DNA from: Gammaproteobacteria bacterium
GTDB lineage: Bacteria > Pseudomonadota > Gammaproteobacteria > Steroidobacterales > Steroidobacteraceae
NCBI GenBank assembly: GCA_028293725.1
Contig: JAQGOE010000312.1
Location: 62,001-126,000 of the forward strand
DNA: 64,000 nucleotides
Direction: 5' to 3'
Shown here: positions 28,086-38,146 of the stretch, in pieces
Numbering within the stretch: position 1 is the stretch's first letter
Layout of the letters: every line of letters begins with the position of its first letter
Notes under the pieces: model-generated
Told to the model about the DNA's origin: nothing
Database searches by the model: none
Seen by the model: the letters and a program-made list of their open reading frames with translations, nothing else
Program-made: the position numbers and the translations under genes

Positions 28086-29147
28086 ATGAGCGCGACCCTG
28101 TTCTTCGATCCAGTTTGTAAGCAGCCCTACGACACCAGGACGTTGCTGCGGCAGGCTATGGGTGGGACGGAAGCGACAGTGACCCGCGTTGCCGACGCAC
28201 TCGAAGCGTTGGTCGTTCAGCACAACCGCACCGAGGCCTATGGCCGCTACCGGCCGCCGCAGAAGACTCCCGAAATCACGAGTGTGGTCATCAATCGCGA
28301 CTCGCGCGCGCTCTCCCGGGTGCGCGATCTCTATCCGAACGCGCGTGTCTACCTGTGGCTACATGATCAACTCAGACCGGGCTCGAAACGCGCCGGCTGG
28401 CTCGCCTCGACAGCTGATCTGATGCGGGAGATGGCCGTGACGATTGTCTGCGTTTCGGACACGCAGCGGCGTGGGGTCGAGGCCGCGCTGCGCACCATGC
28501 GGATCGGGGACCTGCGGACCCAAACCATCTACAATCCGATCGACGATGCGCTGCTACCCGACGGCTCACCGGTTGAAACGAGCAAGCTCGTGTTCTTTTC
28601 TTCACCCAACAAGGGGCTGAAGTTCACGCTGGATGCGTTTCGCGCGATGCGGCGGAAGATGCCGGACCTGCGGCTCGTGGTGGGCAACCCCGGCTACAAG
28701 ATCCGCAAATCGGTCCTCATCGACGGTGTCGAGTATCTCGGGCCGCAGCCGCACGCCCTTATGCTCGCGCAAGTGCGGACGGCCCTGTGTACATTCATTC
28801 CGAACTTTGTCATCCCTGAGACTTTCGGCCTTGTGTTTGCGGAGTCGAACGCCATTGGCACGCCGGTGTTGACGCATGACTGCGGTGCCGCTCTCGAGGT
28901 TCTCGGCGATCGTAGCCAGACCCTGCCTGTTACGACGGCCTCCCGGGTGTACGAGACGCTCCTCCACAATGTGTCGCCCGGTTGGCGCGCCGGTCCGGCG
29001 CGGTTTGCCGAGTCCTTGGGAATGTTCGATGTCTATACGGAGCGGATTCGCGCATGGCGGGCTGGTGGGCGGCCGAGCGTTGGCCCGGATCCGCGCTTCC
29101 GGCTGGCGGTGATCGCGGAACAGTGGCGGAGGCTGTTGGCGGGGTGA
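28086..29147 (+). CDS. GT-B fold glycosyltransferase (GT4-like)
   Basis: This 353-residue protein has a GT-B arrangement with the glycosyltransferase group 1 signature PETFGLVFAESNAIGTPVLT near residues 255-275 and an N-terminal phosphate/acceptor region (LRQAMGGTEATVTRVADAL). An upstream in-frame ATG at 28047 would run into the divergent gene; ATG 28086 is preferred. It may act in LPS or exopolysaccharide assembly, given the three flanking glycosyltransferase genes. A GC-rich tandem repeat begins about 50 bases after its stop. Confidence 0.85.
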   Translation: MSATLFFDPVCKQPYDTRTLLRQAMGGTEATVTRVADALEALVVQHNRTEAYGRYRPPQKTPEITSVVINRDSRALSRVRDLYPNARVYLWLHDQLRPGSKRAGWLASTADLMREMAVTIVCVSDTQRRGVEAALRTMRIGDLRTQTIYNPIDDALLPDGSPVETSKLVFFSSPNKGLKFTLDAFRAMRRKMPDLRLVVGNPGYKIRKSVLIDGVEYLGPQPHALMLAQVRTALCTFIPNFVIPETFGLVFAESNAIGTPVLTHDCGAALEVLGDRSQTLPVTTASRVYETLLHNVSPGWRAGPARFAESLGMFDVYTERIRAWRAGGRPSVGPDPRFRLAVIAEQWRRLLAG

Positions 29148-29198
29148 TTGGGCGCCGTTCGGCGCGGGGTGAGCATGGCGCCTGCTCGGCGCGTCGTG

Positions 29199-29293
29199 GG
29201 CTCGGGTCGGGCGACGTTGGCTCGGGCCGGCGCTGTTGGCTCGGGTCGGGCGCTGCTGGCTCGGGCCGGGCGCTGCTGGCTCGGGCCGGGCGC
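29199..29293. repeat. Tandem repeat, about 20-base unit
   Basis: There are nearly five copies of a 19-20 base unit of the form GGCTCGGGYCGGGCGCTGYT: units start at 29199, 29219 (one base short), 29238, 29258 and 29278 (partial). The unit length is not a multiple of three, so no frame stays open through it in a repeat-consistent way, which argues against coding. It lies between the stops of two convergent glycosyltransferase genes. Confidence 0.85.
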
Positions 29294-29307
29294 GCCATCG
29301 CCTGTGG

Positions 29308-30381
29308 TCAGGTCTTTGTTTGTTCCAGCAGCGTCAGCCACGTTTCGAGCACCTTGCTCATCGGAATCTCATCCAGGCGCTTGAATGTCGGTGGCCCTCC
29401 AATGCCGATGGCCGGCGAGCCTGACGAGCTTCGTGGCAGCCACTGCGCCTGCGGCTGCCCTCCGAACATCACCACGAGCGGTAAGCCTAGCGCCGCCGCG
29501 GCGTGAGCGGGTCCGGTGTCCACGGAGATCATGCTGTGCGCCGACGCACACAACGCTAGTAACCGCTCCATCGGCAGTTCTGCCGTGAACACCGACTTCG
29601 GCAGATTCGCCGCCGCGTGTATCCAACCTAGCAGCAGCGTCTCCCGCGGCGCCCCACATAACACGATCGCCGCTTCGGGCATGTGCGAGCGGACGTTCCT
29701 CAGGAGTTCGGCCCAGCGCTCGATCGGCCATGCCTTGTCATCGAGAGGGGAGACCTTGAGCTTGCTTCCGCGCATCGTCCGGCGATTGCCCGGCTGCACC
29801 AGGATGAGTGGTCGGCCCGACCACCCCTGCGCGGTGATCCACGCGTCGCAATCCGCGCGTGCCGTGGCCGATACTTCGAGACGCGGCGCGCATAGCGGAG
29901 GCGGCGCCGTCGGCCACGGATAATCGCTCTCGCGCAACGCTGGAGGTGTCAGGCGCCCAAAGCTCACCAGCCGGTCGACCCAATGCACTTCGCGGCAGCT
30001 CGCTTCCTCGGTGATGAAGAGGCAGCGGGCCGGATCGGTGCCACTCAATGTCAACAGTCGGCGGATTCTGGTGAGCTTGCGGGGGTCGGTCTCGCACACG
30101 TAAACGGGGTCGGCGCGATTCCGACGCAGCGCCCGTAGCGCGCGCCACCACGCCGCATCGAACAGGAACGGCGTGTAGCGGCGTATGCAGTTCACTTGCG
30201 AGACGTCACGGTGAGTCCGATAGATCTCCTCGGTAAATGCACCCGCTCCCACGAGACGGCACGGACTTCCGTAGCGCCGGTGAAGAATATCGAGCAGCGT
30301 GCTCAGGAGAATCATGTCGCCGACCCGGCCGAACCAGATGACGATCGGTTGCCGGGCCGGCGCTGCCGGGTTGTGTGACAT
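29308..30381 (-). CDS. Family 9 glycosyltransferase
   Basis: This 357-residue GT9 protein starts near PIVIWFGRVGDMILLSTLL and has MISVDTGPAHAAAALGLPLVVMFG near the C-terminus, both hallmarks of the heptosyltransferase superfamily. The open frame extends upstream to 30570, but the ATG at 30381 precedes the conserved core directly and avoids overlap with the next gene. The small HTH-like gene ends 10 bases upstream on the same strand. Acceptor unknown. Confidence 0.88.
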   Translation of the reverse strand: MSHNPAAPARQPIVIWFGRVGDMILLSTLLDILHRRYGSPCRLVGAGAFTEEIYRTHRDVSQVNCIRRYTPFLFDAAWWRALRALRRNRADPVYVCETDPRKLTRIRRLLTLSGTDPARCLFITEEASCREVHWVDRLVSFGRLTPPALRESDYPWPTAPPPLCAPRLEVSATARADCDAWITAQGWSGRPLILVQPGNRRTMRGSKLKVSPLDDKAWPIERWAELLRNVRSHMPEAAIVLCGAPRETLLLGWIHAAANLPKSVFTAELPMERLLALCASAHSMISVDTGPAHAAAALGLPLVVMFGGQPQAQWLPRSSSGSPAIGIGGPPTFKRLDEIPMSKVLETWLTLLEQTKT

Positions 30382-30391
30382 CCGCGCAAGC

Positions 30392-30799
30392 TTACGGAGG
30401 TTGCGACCGGCTGGCACCTCTTGTTGTGGGGCCCACGAAGCTATCGTTCGTACTTCGTTCCTCGGCCGTGAGAAGCCCGAGCTTCTCGAGCCGTGCTTCA
30501 ATCGCGCGCACGGTGCGTCCGTGTCGTGCGGCGATGTCCGGTAACGGGTCTCCGGACTTGAATGCCGCAACTAGCGTGTTCTCCTCTTCGTCGCGCCACG
30601 CGCGACCCACGTTATTGGGAAGTTGCGCTCGTCGCTGTGCGCGAGCGGCTGTCTGCTCCAATGCCGAGACGCCTGCTAGCAGCGCTCGCAGAATATCGGC
30701 GTGCTGCAGAATCGTACCGGGAGGCAGTTCCTCGCCGGTCAGGGGATCGACGCCCTGGACGAGTGCTTGAAGAATGTGGCGGGCCCGCTGTTCCTTCAT
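30392..30799 (-). CDS. Small protein with HTH/Myb-like C-terminal domain
   Basis: This 135-residue protein starts at ATG 30799, after AAGGA at good spacing; the frame is open further upstream. Residues about 15-50 contain EELPPGTILQHADILRALLAG. The C-terminal part (WRDEEENTLVAAFKSGD, then IAARHGRTVRAIEARLEKLG) looks like a SANT/HTH DNA-binding domain of the type seen in many small bacterial proteins. No specific function is known. It is followed by a GT9 gene 10 bases downstream, so it may be co-transcribed. Confidence 0.7.
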   Translation of the reverse strand: MKEQRARHILQALVQGVDPLTGEELPPGTILQHADILRALLAGVSALEQTAARAQRRAQLPNNVGRAWRDEEENTLVAAFKSGDPLPDIAARHGRTVRAIEARLEKLGLLTAEERSTNDSFVGPTTRGASRSQPP

Positions 30800-31024
30800 G
30801 GAATTCCATCCTTGGTTGTGAAGACGCGCGCTCATTCTCGGCCGCGCGCACCTGCACTCGCTAGAGCAAGAGGTTCCGCGTTTGTGCAGATTTGCCTGGG
30901 CGTGAAAGGGGCACCGTGGTCCCACGCGAGCGCGCGATACGGACGGCCTACGGCGACGCCGCTCGGGTATTCAGCTAGCATCCAACGCTTTAACGGATGA
31001 CGCTTTCTCAGGAGTCCGCTGCGC

Positions 31025-31924
31025 ATGCGCGCCTTTGCCTGGTTTCTAGGTCTGTTTCTCGTAGCCTTCGCCGTGGTCGCGGTGTTCGCGTATCCCGCGT
31101 GGCTGCTGTTACATCCTCATTTCGATTTCCCGTTTCATCGCATTGGCGAGCGCATCGGAATGGTGGGCCTGCTAGTGGGTTTCCTGCTGGTGTCGCGCCG
31201 GCTCGGGCTGGCGGACCGGGCGAGCCTGGGATACGGAGCGCCGCGGCGTAAGTTTCTGCGCGAGTGGGGCCTCGGGCTCGTGCTGGGCGTGGCGACCATG
31301 TTGTGCGTAGTGGGGATCATGGCCGCGCTCGGCCTGTTGGAATGGCGTAGTGACGCCGTGTTCGGCGTGGCCCCCTTGGCGAAACTCGTCGGAGCGCGTC
31401 TGCTGAGCGGGTTGGCCGTCGCGCTCATCGAGGAGACGTTTATCCGTGGTGCCATGTTCACCGCGATTCAGCGCGAGTCGGGCACGCGCACCGCCGTGAT
31501 CCTGACCTCGGTCCTGTACTCGGCGAGTCACTTTTTCGGGAAGGTTCGCATCCCGGCGGACCACGTCACGGCGTGGGGCGGTGTTGATCTCCTGGCCGGA
31601 ACGCTACATGCGTTCTCGGACCCGCTCGGTATCGCGGACGCGTTTCTATGCCTGGCCGCCGTTGGAGCCGTGCTGGCAATTATCCGCGCGACGACTGGCA
31701 ACATCGCCGCGGGCCTCGGCCTGCACGCGGGGTGGGTGTGGGTGATGTTGGTGGCGCATGAGCTGACGACGCCGGTGAACGCGTCCCCGCTGCGTTTCCT
31801 GCTGAGCCAGTTCGATGGCTTCGTGGGCTGGCTGGTGTTGGGGTGGACGGTCTTGATGGGGGTAGGGCTGTGGTGGTTCTATGCGGGCCGCACCCACGTC
31901 TCTAGTTCAACTGCTCCACCTTGA
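31025..31924 (+). CDS. CPBP family intramembrane metalloprotease
   Basis: This 299-residue polytopic protein belongs to the CPBP (Abi, Rce1-like) family. The Glu-Glu-x3-Arg motif is LIEETFIRGAMF near residues 135-146, followed by YSASHFFGK (His). About seven hydrophobic segments are visible. An AGGAG site precedes the start. The stop lies 23 bases inside the convergent GumN-family gene. Substrate unknown; some relatives are bacteriocin-immunity or prenyl-processing proteins. Confidence 0.85.
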   Translation: MRAFAWFLGLFLVAFAVVAVFAYPAWLLLHPHFDFPFHRIGERIGMVGLLVGFLLVSRRLGLADRASLGYGAPRRKFLREWGLGLVLGVATMLCVVGIMAALGLLEWRSDAVFGVAPLAKLVGARLLSGLAVALIEETFIRGAMFTAIQRESGTRTAVILTSVLYSASHFFGKVRIPADHVTAWGGVDLLAGTLHAFSDPLGIADAFLCLAAVGAVLAIIRATTGNIAAGLGLHAGWVWVMLVAHELTTPVNASPLRFLLSQFDGFVGWLVLGWTVLMGVGLWWFYAGRTHVSSSTAPP

Positions 31925-32774
31925 ACCCGTCCTTCCGCAGCAACTCCAGCAACCCCCCGTCGCCGACCAGGTGCAACGCCCCCACCACCACAAAGTAGTT
32001 ATCCTTGTCGTGTAACAGCTTCTGGATCTGCGGCTCCCAGTGCTTGTTGCGATTGGTGACGAGAGACTGGTAGAGCGCCGGGAACTGCTTGTATTCATCG
32101 CTGAGCAGCGCCGCCAGTTTGGCGGCATCGCCGGCGCGCCACGCGGTGACGACGGCCTGGGTGTCGCTGCCGACGTCGTGCAGGTCGTTCACGACGAGGT
32201 CGAGAAACTTCGCCTGCTGCTCGGGCGAGAGCGCCTCGAAGAAACCTAGCTGCTCCTCCAAGGTTTCCAGCCCCGCGGTGGGTTTGCCGTCCGCCTGGGC
32301 GCGGTGCTCGAGCTGCTGCTCGACACCCGACTCCGAATCGAAGCCGTCCTTAGCGTACTGCAACTCCATGAGCTGCAGTCCCAACACCCACGGCGCGAAC
32401 TGATCCACCATCGCCATGGGCACGCCGAGGCGCGTGGCTTCGGTGCTCACCTTCTGATAGCGCGTATCGCCGATCGCCTTCTTTAGATTGCTGCCTTCCG
32501 GAAGCATGCCGTGCTCGGCCATCCAACCAGCCGCCGCCATCGGGTCGACTTTCCCGAGATCGAGCTCCATCACCAGCGAGCGCGAGCCCGCGTACGCGCG
32601 ATCGAATGCAGTCGGAAGCGCGGAGTCGCCCGCCTTCAGAAGGTGGACAGAGCCCGCGAGATAGACGGTGTTATGGTCGCCGTGGATAGCCCAGACCGGA
32701 CTAGCCGCGTGAGCCGCTGTCAGGCAGCCGAGGAGACCGAGCGTAAGGAATCGGCGGCACGTTTTTCGACCCAC
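31902..32774 (-). CDS. TraB/GumN family protein
   Basis: This 290-residue secreted or periplasmic protein begins with a signal peptide (MGRKTCRRFLTLGLLGCLTAAHAA) and continues WAIHGDHNTVYLAGSVHLL, the opening of the TraB/GumN domain. The predicted start is GTG 32774 after GGAGG at short spacing. It overlaps the last 55 bases of the phosphodiesterase gene upstream in a different frame. TraB/GumN proteins are related to Tiki-type proteases, but activity in bacteria is poorly established. Confidence 0.85.
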   Translation of the reverse strand: MGRKTCRRFLTLGLLGCLTAAHAASPVWAIHGDHNTVYLAGSVHLLKAGDSALPTAFDRAYAGSRSLVMELDLGKVDPMAAAGWMAEHGMLPEGSNLKKAIGDTRYQKVSTEATRLGVPMAMVDQFAPWVLGLQLMELQYAKDGFDSESGVEQQLEHRAQADGKPTAGLETLEEQLGFFEALSPEQQAKFLDLVVNDLHDVGSDTQAVVTAWRAGDAAKLAALLSDEYKQFPALYQSLVTNRNKHWEPQIQKLLHDKDNYFVVVGALHLVGDGGLLELLRKDGFKVEQLN

Positions 32775-33517
32775 ACAACCTCCGTAATCAGCGAGCCGTC
32801 CGGGCGAAGCTCCAACGTACGATAAGCCGGCGGCTGCCGGTCTACCGCGAAATCTGCCGCATGGGGCAGAAATTGCGCGCAGGTGGACGGTGTGGCCAAC
32901 AGGCGCACTCCCTTGCGTAGTCCCTCGAAGTTCTGGTGCACGTGGCCCCAGACGATTGCTTTGACGTTACGGTGCCGGTCGATGGTTTGCAAAAATTCCG
33001 CTGAATTCTCCAGGCCCACGCGGTCGAGCCAGCGGCTGTCCATGGCGACCGGATGGTGATGCAGGCAGACCATGCAATGGCGGTTGCCCGCGGTGGCCAG
33101 CGCCTCCTCCAATTCCGCCAGGGTTTGTGGGCTGAGCCGACCGCTTGCGGAACCCGGGATGCTGCTGTCGAGCAGTACTATTCGCCAGTTCCCCAGGTCA
33201 AAGAAACCCCCGACCACGAAGGGGGCGCGGCTCAGCTCGCGGCGCATGGCCGCGGGCTCGTCGTGGTTGCCGGGAAGGCAGAGGACCGGCATACCCAGGG
33301 AGTTGAACAGACGGTTGAAGTGCGCGTAACCGGCAGGGTCGTCCTGCACGATGTCGCCAGTTACCAGCAGTGCGTGGGGTGGCCAATCGCGCGCCTGCGC
33401 CAGGGCAAGCGTCGCCGTAAGCGCGGGTAGCGTTGCTATCCCACGAAGTGATTCCGTCTCGCTGCCATAAAGGTGCGGGTCGGTGAAGTGAACGAGACGC
33501 AATACACTCTTGTCCAT
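32720..33517 (-). CDS. CpdA-type metallophosphoesterase
   Basis: This 265-residue calcineurin-like phosphoesterase carries every family metal motif: VHFTDPHLYG, LLVTGDIVQDD, CLPGNHDE, CLHHHPVAM and VWGHVHQNFE. It resembles CpdA (Icc), which hydrolyses 3',5'-cAMP in Escherichia coli. The open frame runs far upstream to 34525 through the antisense of tkt, but ATG 33517 (MDKSVLRLVHFTD) is the natural start and gives the normal family length. It is followed by the GumN gene, which it overlaps. Confidence 0.9.
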   Translation of the reverse strand: MDKSVLRLVHFTDPHLYGSETESLRGIATLPALTATLALAQARDWPPHALLVTGDIVQDDPAGYAHFNRLFNSLGMPVLCLPGNHDEPAAMRRELSRAPFVVGGFFDLGNWRIVLLDSSIPGSASGRLSPQTLAELEEALATAGNRHCMVCLHHHPVAMDSRWLDRVGLENSAEFLQTIDRHRNVKAIVWGHVHQNFEGLRKGVRLLATPSTCAQFLPHAADFAVDRQPPAYRTLELRPDGSLITEVVWVEKRAADSLRSVSSAA

Positions 33518-33868
33518 TGTAAGCCTGCGGCAGACCGTCGCTAAAAAGGACCACCTCGGACTGACCTCGGTTCCTTCGGATCTGAAGTCTTCGGCAGCGG
33601 AAATCGTAACCGAAGGCCCAGGGTCTGCTGCAGTGAACTGGGTCGCTTGATGGGACTCCAAAACCGAGGGCATGACGCAGTACGCGCTCGGTAGTCGCAT
33701 AATGTGAACCGGCCCACGCGAGTCGCTCGCGATTAAGTCGTGCCGTTTGGAACATCGAGCATAACGCGACATTGAGCATCCCCGGCGTCTAGTGGAAAAT
33801 GCGCGGCTCTTGCGCACAGGCGCCCAACGCCTGAAACGCCCCCGCCACCTAAAATCCCCAAGAAACGC
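33518..33868. other. Intergenic region between the phosphoesterase gene and tkt
   Basis: This 351-base stretch separates two divergently transcribed genes. I see no convincing gene or RNA in it. A small inverted repeat CGCGAG-TCG-CTCGCG lies at 33717-33731. Promoters for both genes must be here, but I find no clear -35/-10 pair. Confidence 0.5.
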
Positions 33869-35872
33869 ATGACTACACGCCGCGAGCTCGCCAATACCCT
33901 CCGCGCACTCTCCATGGACGCCGTACAGCGCGCCAATTCGGGTCATCCGGGCATGCCCATGGGCATGGCCGACATTGCGCAAGTTCTGTGGGGCGACTTT
34001 CTCAAGCACAATCCTGGCAATCCCCTCTGGGTCGACCGCGACCGGTTCGTGCTTTCGAACGGTCACGGTTCGATGCTGCTGTACTCGCTCCTGTATCTGA
34101 CGGGGTACCCGCTCGGTCTCGAGGAGATCAAGAATTTCCGGCAGTTCGGCAGCCGTACGGCGGGTCATCCGGAGCACGAGCCGGCGCTCGGCATCGAGAC
34201 GACCACCGGGCCGCTCGGGCAGGGACTCGCCAACGCGGTCGGCATGGCGCTTGCGGAAAAGATGCTCGCCGCGCAGTTCAATCGTCCGGGGTTGGAAATC
34301 GTCGATCATTTCACCTATGCGTTTGCCGGCGACGGGTGCCTCATGGAGGGCATCTCGCACGAGGCGTGTTCCTTCGCGGGCCGCCATGGGCTGGGCAAGC
34401 TCATCGTTTTTTACGACGACAACGGCATCTCCATCGACGGCAAAGTCCAGGGCTGGTTTGCCGACGACACGGCCAAGCGATTTGAGGGCTATCACTGGCA
34501 CGTTGTCCCGAACGTCGATGGTCATGATCCGGAGGCGTTACTGGCTGCGATCCAGGCTGCCCGCGCCGAGACGACCCGTCCGTCTCTGATTTGTTGCAAA
34601 ACCATCATCGGTTGGGGCGCGCCGAATAAACAGGGAACCTCTGCCACTCACGGTGAGGCGCTCGGTGCGGACGAAGTGGCCGCCGCGCGCAAGATGCTGA
34701 ACTGGCCCTATGAGCCTTTTGTCGTGCCTGACGCGCTGCGCGCTGCTTGGGATCACCGCCGGCCGGGTGCCGCGGCCGAGGCTTCGTGGCGTGAGCTCTT
34801 CGGCCGCTATCGGACGGCGCATCCGGAGCTCGCCCGGGAATTCGATCGCCGTGCGCGGGGCGAGCTGGCGCAGAGCTGGAAAGACACGGCCGCGCAGACA
34901 CTCGACACCCTGCTCAAACAGACCGCGCCCCAGGCCACCCGGCAGTCCTCGCAGGCCGTGTTGAATCTGATCGGTCCCGCGTTGAGCGAGATCTTCGGCG
35001 GCTCCGCCGACCTGACTCCCTCCAACAACACGATGTTCAAAGGTGCCCGCACCATCACCGCCGAGGATGCGAGCGGCAACTACATGCACTACGGGGTGCG
35101 CGAGTTCGGCATGACGGCCATGATGAATGGCATCGCCCTGCATGGCGGATTCATACCCTACGGGGGCACATTCCTCGTATTTTCCGACTACGCGCGTAAC
35201 GCGATCCGGCTGGCGTGTCTGATGAGCGCGCGAGTCGTGCTCGTTTACACACACGACTCGATCGGCCTCGGTGAGGACGGCCCGACGCACCAACCCGTCG
35301 AGCATCTCACCGCCCTGCGTGCGATTCCGAACATGAGCCTGTGGCGGCCCTGTGATGCGGCGGAATCGGCGGTCGCCTGGATCGCAGGAATCGAGCGTCA
35401 CGGCCCGACGGCACTCATTCTCACGCGGCAACCCTTGCCGCAGCAGCCGCGCACCTCCCAGCAGGTCGCAAATATCCGCCGGGGCGGCTATACGCTCATC
35501 GATAGCAGCGGCACGCCGGAATGCATCGTGATCGCCACCGGCTCCGAGGTCGGAATCGCCGCGGAGGCGGTCAACAAGCTGAATTCAGACGGTCGGCGCG
35601 TACGCCTGGTCTCGATGCCCTCGACCGAGGCTTTCGATGCCCAGGATGAGGCTTACAGGGAGGGCGTTCTGCCCCGGGGGGTGCGTAAGCGGCTGGCCGT
35701 CGAGGCGGGCGCTACGCCCTCCTGGTGGCGTTACGTGGGCATGGACGGCCAGGTGCTCGGCATCGACCGCTTCGGTGCCTCAGGGAAGTTTTCGGACGTG
35801 TATCCACACTTCGGCTTCACGGCCGATAATATCGCTCGACACATAAGCGAACTGCTCAAGTTCCCGAATTAA
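33869..35872 (+). CDS. tkt: Transketolase
   Basis: Transketolase moves two-carbon units between sugar phosphates in the pentose phosphate pathway using thiamine diphosphate. The 667-residue length is normal. The N-terminal [16 protein letters not shown], the TPP motif [13 protein letters not shown], and the C-terminal TLDTLLKQ...[12 protein letters not shown] region are typical. It opens the plus-strand run tkt-gap-pgk-pyk, linking pentose phosphate and glycolysis. Confidence 0.97.
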   Translation: MTTRRELANTLRALSMDAVQRANSGHPGMPMGMADIAQVLWGDFLKHNPGNPLWVDRDRFVLSNGHGSMLLYSLLYLTGYPLGLEEIKNFRQFGSRTAGHPEHEPALGIETTTGPLGQGLANAVGMALAEKMLAAQFNRPGLEIVDHFTYAFAGDGCLMEGISHEACSFAGRHGLGKLIVFYDDNGISIDGKVQGWFADDTAKRFEGYHWHVVPNVDGHDPEALLAAIQAARAETTRPSLICCKTIIGWGAPNKQGTSATHGEALGADEVAAARKMLNWPYEPFVVPDALRAAWDHRRPGAAAEASWRELFGRYRTAHPELAREFDRRARGELAQSWKDTAAQTLDTLLKQTAPQATRQSSQAVLNLIGPALSEIFGGSADLTPSNNTMFKGARTITAEDASGNYMHYGVREFGMTAMMNGIALHGGFIPYGGTFLVFSDYARNAIRLACLMSARVVLVYTHDSIGLGEDGPTHQPVEHLTALRAIPNMSLWRPCDAAESAVAWIAGIERHGPTALILTRQPLPQQPRTSQQVANIRRGGYTLIDSSGTPECIVIATGSEVGIAAEAVNKLNSDGRRVRLVSMPSTEAFDAQDEAYREGVLPRGVRKRLAVEAGATPSWWRYVGMDGQVLGIDRFGASGKFSDVYPHFGFTADNIARHISELLKFPN

Positions 35873-35894
35873 CGACTGGAGAGGAATAGAGGTC

Positions 35895-36911
35895 ATGGCA
35901 ATCAAGGTCGGTATCAACGGTTACGGCCGTATCGGACGCAACGTTTTACGCGCGCTGTACGAGGGGAAGCGCACGGGGGAGATCCAGATCGTGGCGCTCA
36001 ATGACTTGGGCGACGCCAAGACCAACGCTCACCTGACACGTTATGACACGGCGCACGGGAGATTTGACGGCGAGGTGAAAGTCGACGGCGATTCCATGGT
36101 CGTGAACGGCGATCGCATTCGCGTGCTCGCCGAGCGGGACCCGTCGAAGCTGCCCTGGGGCGATCTCGGAGTCGAGTACGTGCTCGAGAGCACGGGCCTG
36201 TTCACGTCCAAGGCGAAAGCAAGCGCTCACATCAAGGGTGGGGCGAAAAGGGTCGTCATCTCGGCGCCAGGCGGCGACGATGTTGACGCCACTATCGTCT
36301 ACGGTGTGAACCACAACGTGTTGAAGAGCGGCTTCACCGTCATCTCCAACGCCTCGTGTACCACGAACTGTCTGGTCCCCGTCGCCAAGGTGCTGCATGA
36401 CGAGATCGGTATCGTTGCCGGCCTCATGACGACCATTCATTCCTACACCAACGACCAGGTGTTGACCGACGTTTATCATTCCGACCTGCGGCGCGCGCGC
36501 TCCGCGACGATGTCGCAGATTCCGACGAAGACGGGCGCCGCCGCCGCTGTGGGGCTCGTTATGCCGGAGTTGAAGGGTAAGCTCGATGGCCTTTCGATTC
36601 GCGTTCCGACCATCAACGTGTCGCTCGTCGATCTCACCTTCTCGGCAAAGCGCGCCACGTCTGTGGAGGAAATCAACAAGCTGATGCGCGCGGCAGCCGC
36701 CTCCGCGAATCTCAAGGGCGTGCTCGCCTACACCGAGGAGCCGCTCGTATCGAGCGACTTCAATCACGACCCCCATTCGTCGATCTTCGATGGGTCGCTG
36801 ACAAAGGTCATCGAGGGCACCCTCGTGAAGGTTTTCTCCTGGTACGACAACGAGTGGGGCTTCTCGAACCGCATGCTCGACACCACGCTCGCGTGGTCGA
36901 AAGTGCCATGA
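35895..36911 (+). CDS. gap: Glyceraldehyde-3-phosphate dehydrogenase
   Basis: This 338-residue protein oxidises glyceraldehyde 3-phosphate to 1,3-bisphosphoglycerate. Motifs: [18 protein letters not shown] at the N-terminus, Asp in LNDLGDAK favouring NAD, and the catalytic Cys in [13 protein letters not shown] strong GGAGAGGAAT ribosome site precedes it. pgk begins with an ATGA overlap at its stop. Confidence 0.97.
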   Translation: MAIKVGINGYGRIGRNVLRALYEGKRTGEIQIVALNDLGDAKTNAHLTRYDTAHGRFDGEVKVDGDSMVVNGDRIRVLAERDPSKLPWGDLGVEYVLESTGLFTSKAKASAHIKGGAKRVVISAPGGDDVDATIVYGVNHNVLKSGFTVISNASCTTNCLVPVAKVLHDEIGIVAGLMTTIHSYTNDQVLTDVYHSDLRRARSATMSQIPTKTGAAAAVGLVMPELKGKLDGLSIRVPTINVSLVDLTFSAKRATSVEEINKLMRAAAASANLKGVLAYTEEPLVSSDFNHDPHSSIFDGSLTKVIEGTLVKVFSWYDNEWGFSNRMLDTTLAWSKVP

Positions 36912-38086
36912 AAGTCCTGCGGATGACGGACACGGACCTGCGTAACAAGCGGGTCCTCATCAGGGAAGATCTCAACGTGCCAGTGCAGGGCGGGGCGGTC
37001 ACGAGCGACGCGCGGATTCGCGCGGCGCTCCCGACCATTCGCTACGCACTCGACCAGCACGCGAAGGTGTTCATCCTCTCGCACCTCGGGCGACCCGAAG
37101 AGGGAAAGTACGACGAATCGCTGTCGTTGCAACCGGTGGCCGTGAGGTTGTCGGAACTGCTCGGCAAACCGGTGCCGCTGCGTAAGGATTGGCTCGACGG
37201 GGTCGATTGCCCGGCGGGCAGCGCGGTTCTGTGCGAGAACGTCCGTTTCAACAAAGGCGAGAAGAAGGATGGTGAAGACCTGGCGCGCAAGATGGCGGCG
37301 CTGTGCGACGTGTTCGTGATGGACGCGTTCGGCACGGCTCATCGCGCGGAGGCGAGCACCCACGGCGTGGCACGCTTCGCGAATGTCGCCTGTGCGGGTC
37401 CGTTGCTGGTGGGTGAGCTCGAAGCGCTCGAGCGCGCGCTCGAGAAGCCGGCGCGGCCGTTGGTCGCGATTGTCGGCGGCTCAAAAGTCTCCACCAAACT
37501 GACGATTCTCGAATCGCTGCTCGAGAAGGTTGACAGGCTCATCGTGGGGGGTGGCATTGCCAACACCTTCCTCGCGGCTACTGGCGTAGGTGTCGGGAAG
37601 TCGCTGCACGAGGCGGAAATGCTCGATGTCGCGCGGCGGCTCATCGACAAGGCGCGGGCGCGCGGCACGGAAATCCCGTTGCCAACCGACGTGGTGGTCG
37701 CGAAAGAGTTCGCCGCGACCGCACATGCGGACGTAAGGTCCATCCACGATGTACGTCCCGATGAGATGATTCTCGACATCGGTCCGGATTCCGCGGACCG
37801 CTGTGGCGAGAGCCTGACGTCGGCGGGAACCATTATCTGGAACGGACCCGTTGGTGTGTTCGAGTTTGAGCAGTTTGGTGAAGGCACGCGTGTGATCGCG
37901 CAGGCCATCGCGCGCAGCAAGGCCTTTTCGCTGGCCGGCGGCGGCGACACCCTGGCCGCCATCGAGAAATACGGTATCGAGGACGGTATCTCGTACATCT
38001 CAACCGGCGGTGGCGCGTTCCTCGAGTTCGTGGAGGGTAAGCCCCTCCCAGCGGTCGTCGCGCTAGAAGATCGGGCGCGCGGGTGA
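36908..38086 (+). CDS. pgk: Phosphoglycerate kinase
   Basis: This enzyme makes ATP from 1,3-bisphosphoglycerate. The 392-residue protein has [14 protein letters not shown] at the N-terminus, [15 protein letters not shown], and [13 protein letters not shown] plus [14 protein letters not shown] near the C-terminus. An in-frame extension to 36854 overlaps gap; ATG 36908 is the coupled start (ATGA). Confidence 0.97.
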   Translation: MKVLRMTDTDLRNKRVLIREDLNVPVQGGAVTSDARIRAALPTIRYALDQHAKVFILSHLGRPEEGKYDESLSLQPVAVRLSELLGKPVPLRKDWLDGVDCPAGSAVLCENVRFNKGEKKDGEDLARKMAALCDVFVMDAFGTAHRAEASTHGVARFANVACAGPLLVGELEALERALEKPARPLVAIVGGSKVSTKLTILESLLEKVDRLIVGGGIANTFLAATGVGVGKSLHEAEMLDVARRLIDKARARGTEIPLPTDVVVAKEFAATAHADVRSIHDVRPDEMILDIGPDSADRCGESLTSAGTIIWNGPVGVFEFEQFGEGTRVIAQAIARSKAFSLAGGGDTLAAIEKYGIEDGISYISTGGGAFLEFVEGKPLPAVVALEDRARG

Positions 38087-38146
38087 TATATCCCGTAGAT
38101 AGAAGGGCGCCTGTAACACCTGCGCGCGGCGCATGGAAATAAATTT

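Noticed and set aside
29148..29424. Open frames through the tandem repeat
   Set aside because: The repeat unit is 20 bases, so the frame shifts with every copy; the peptides are low-complexity.
32720..34525. A 601-codon frame read as one long protein
   Set aside because: Only the last 265 codons are the phosphoesterase; the upstream part is the antisense of tkt.
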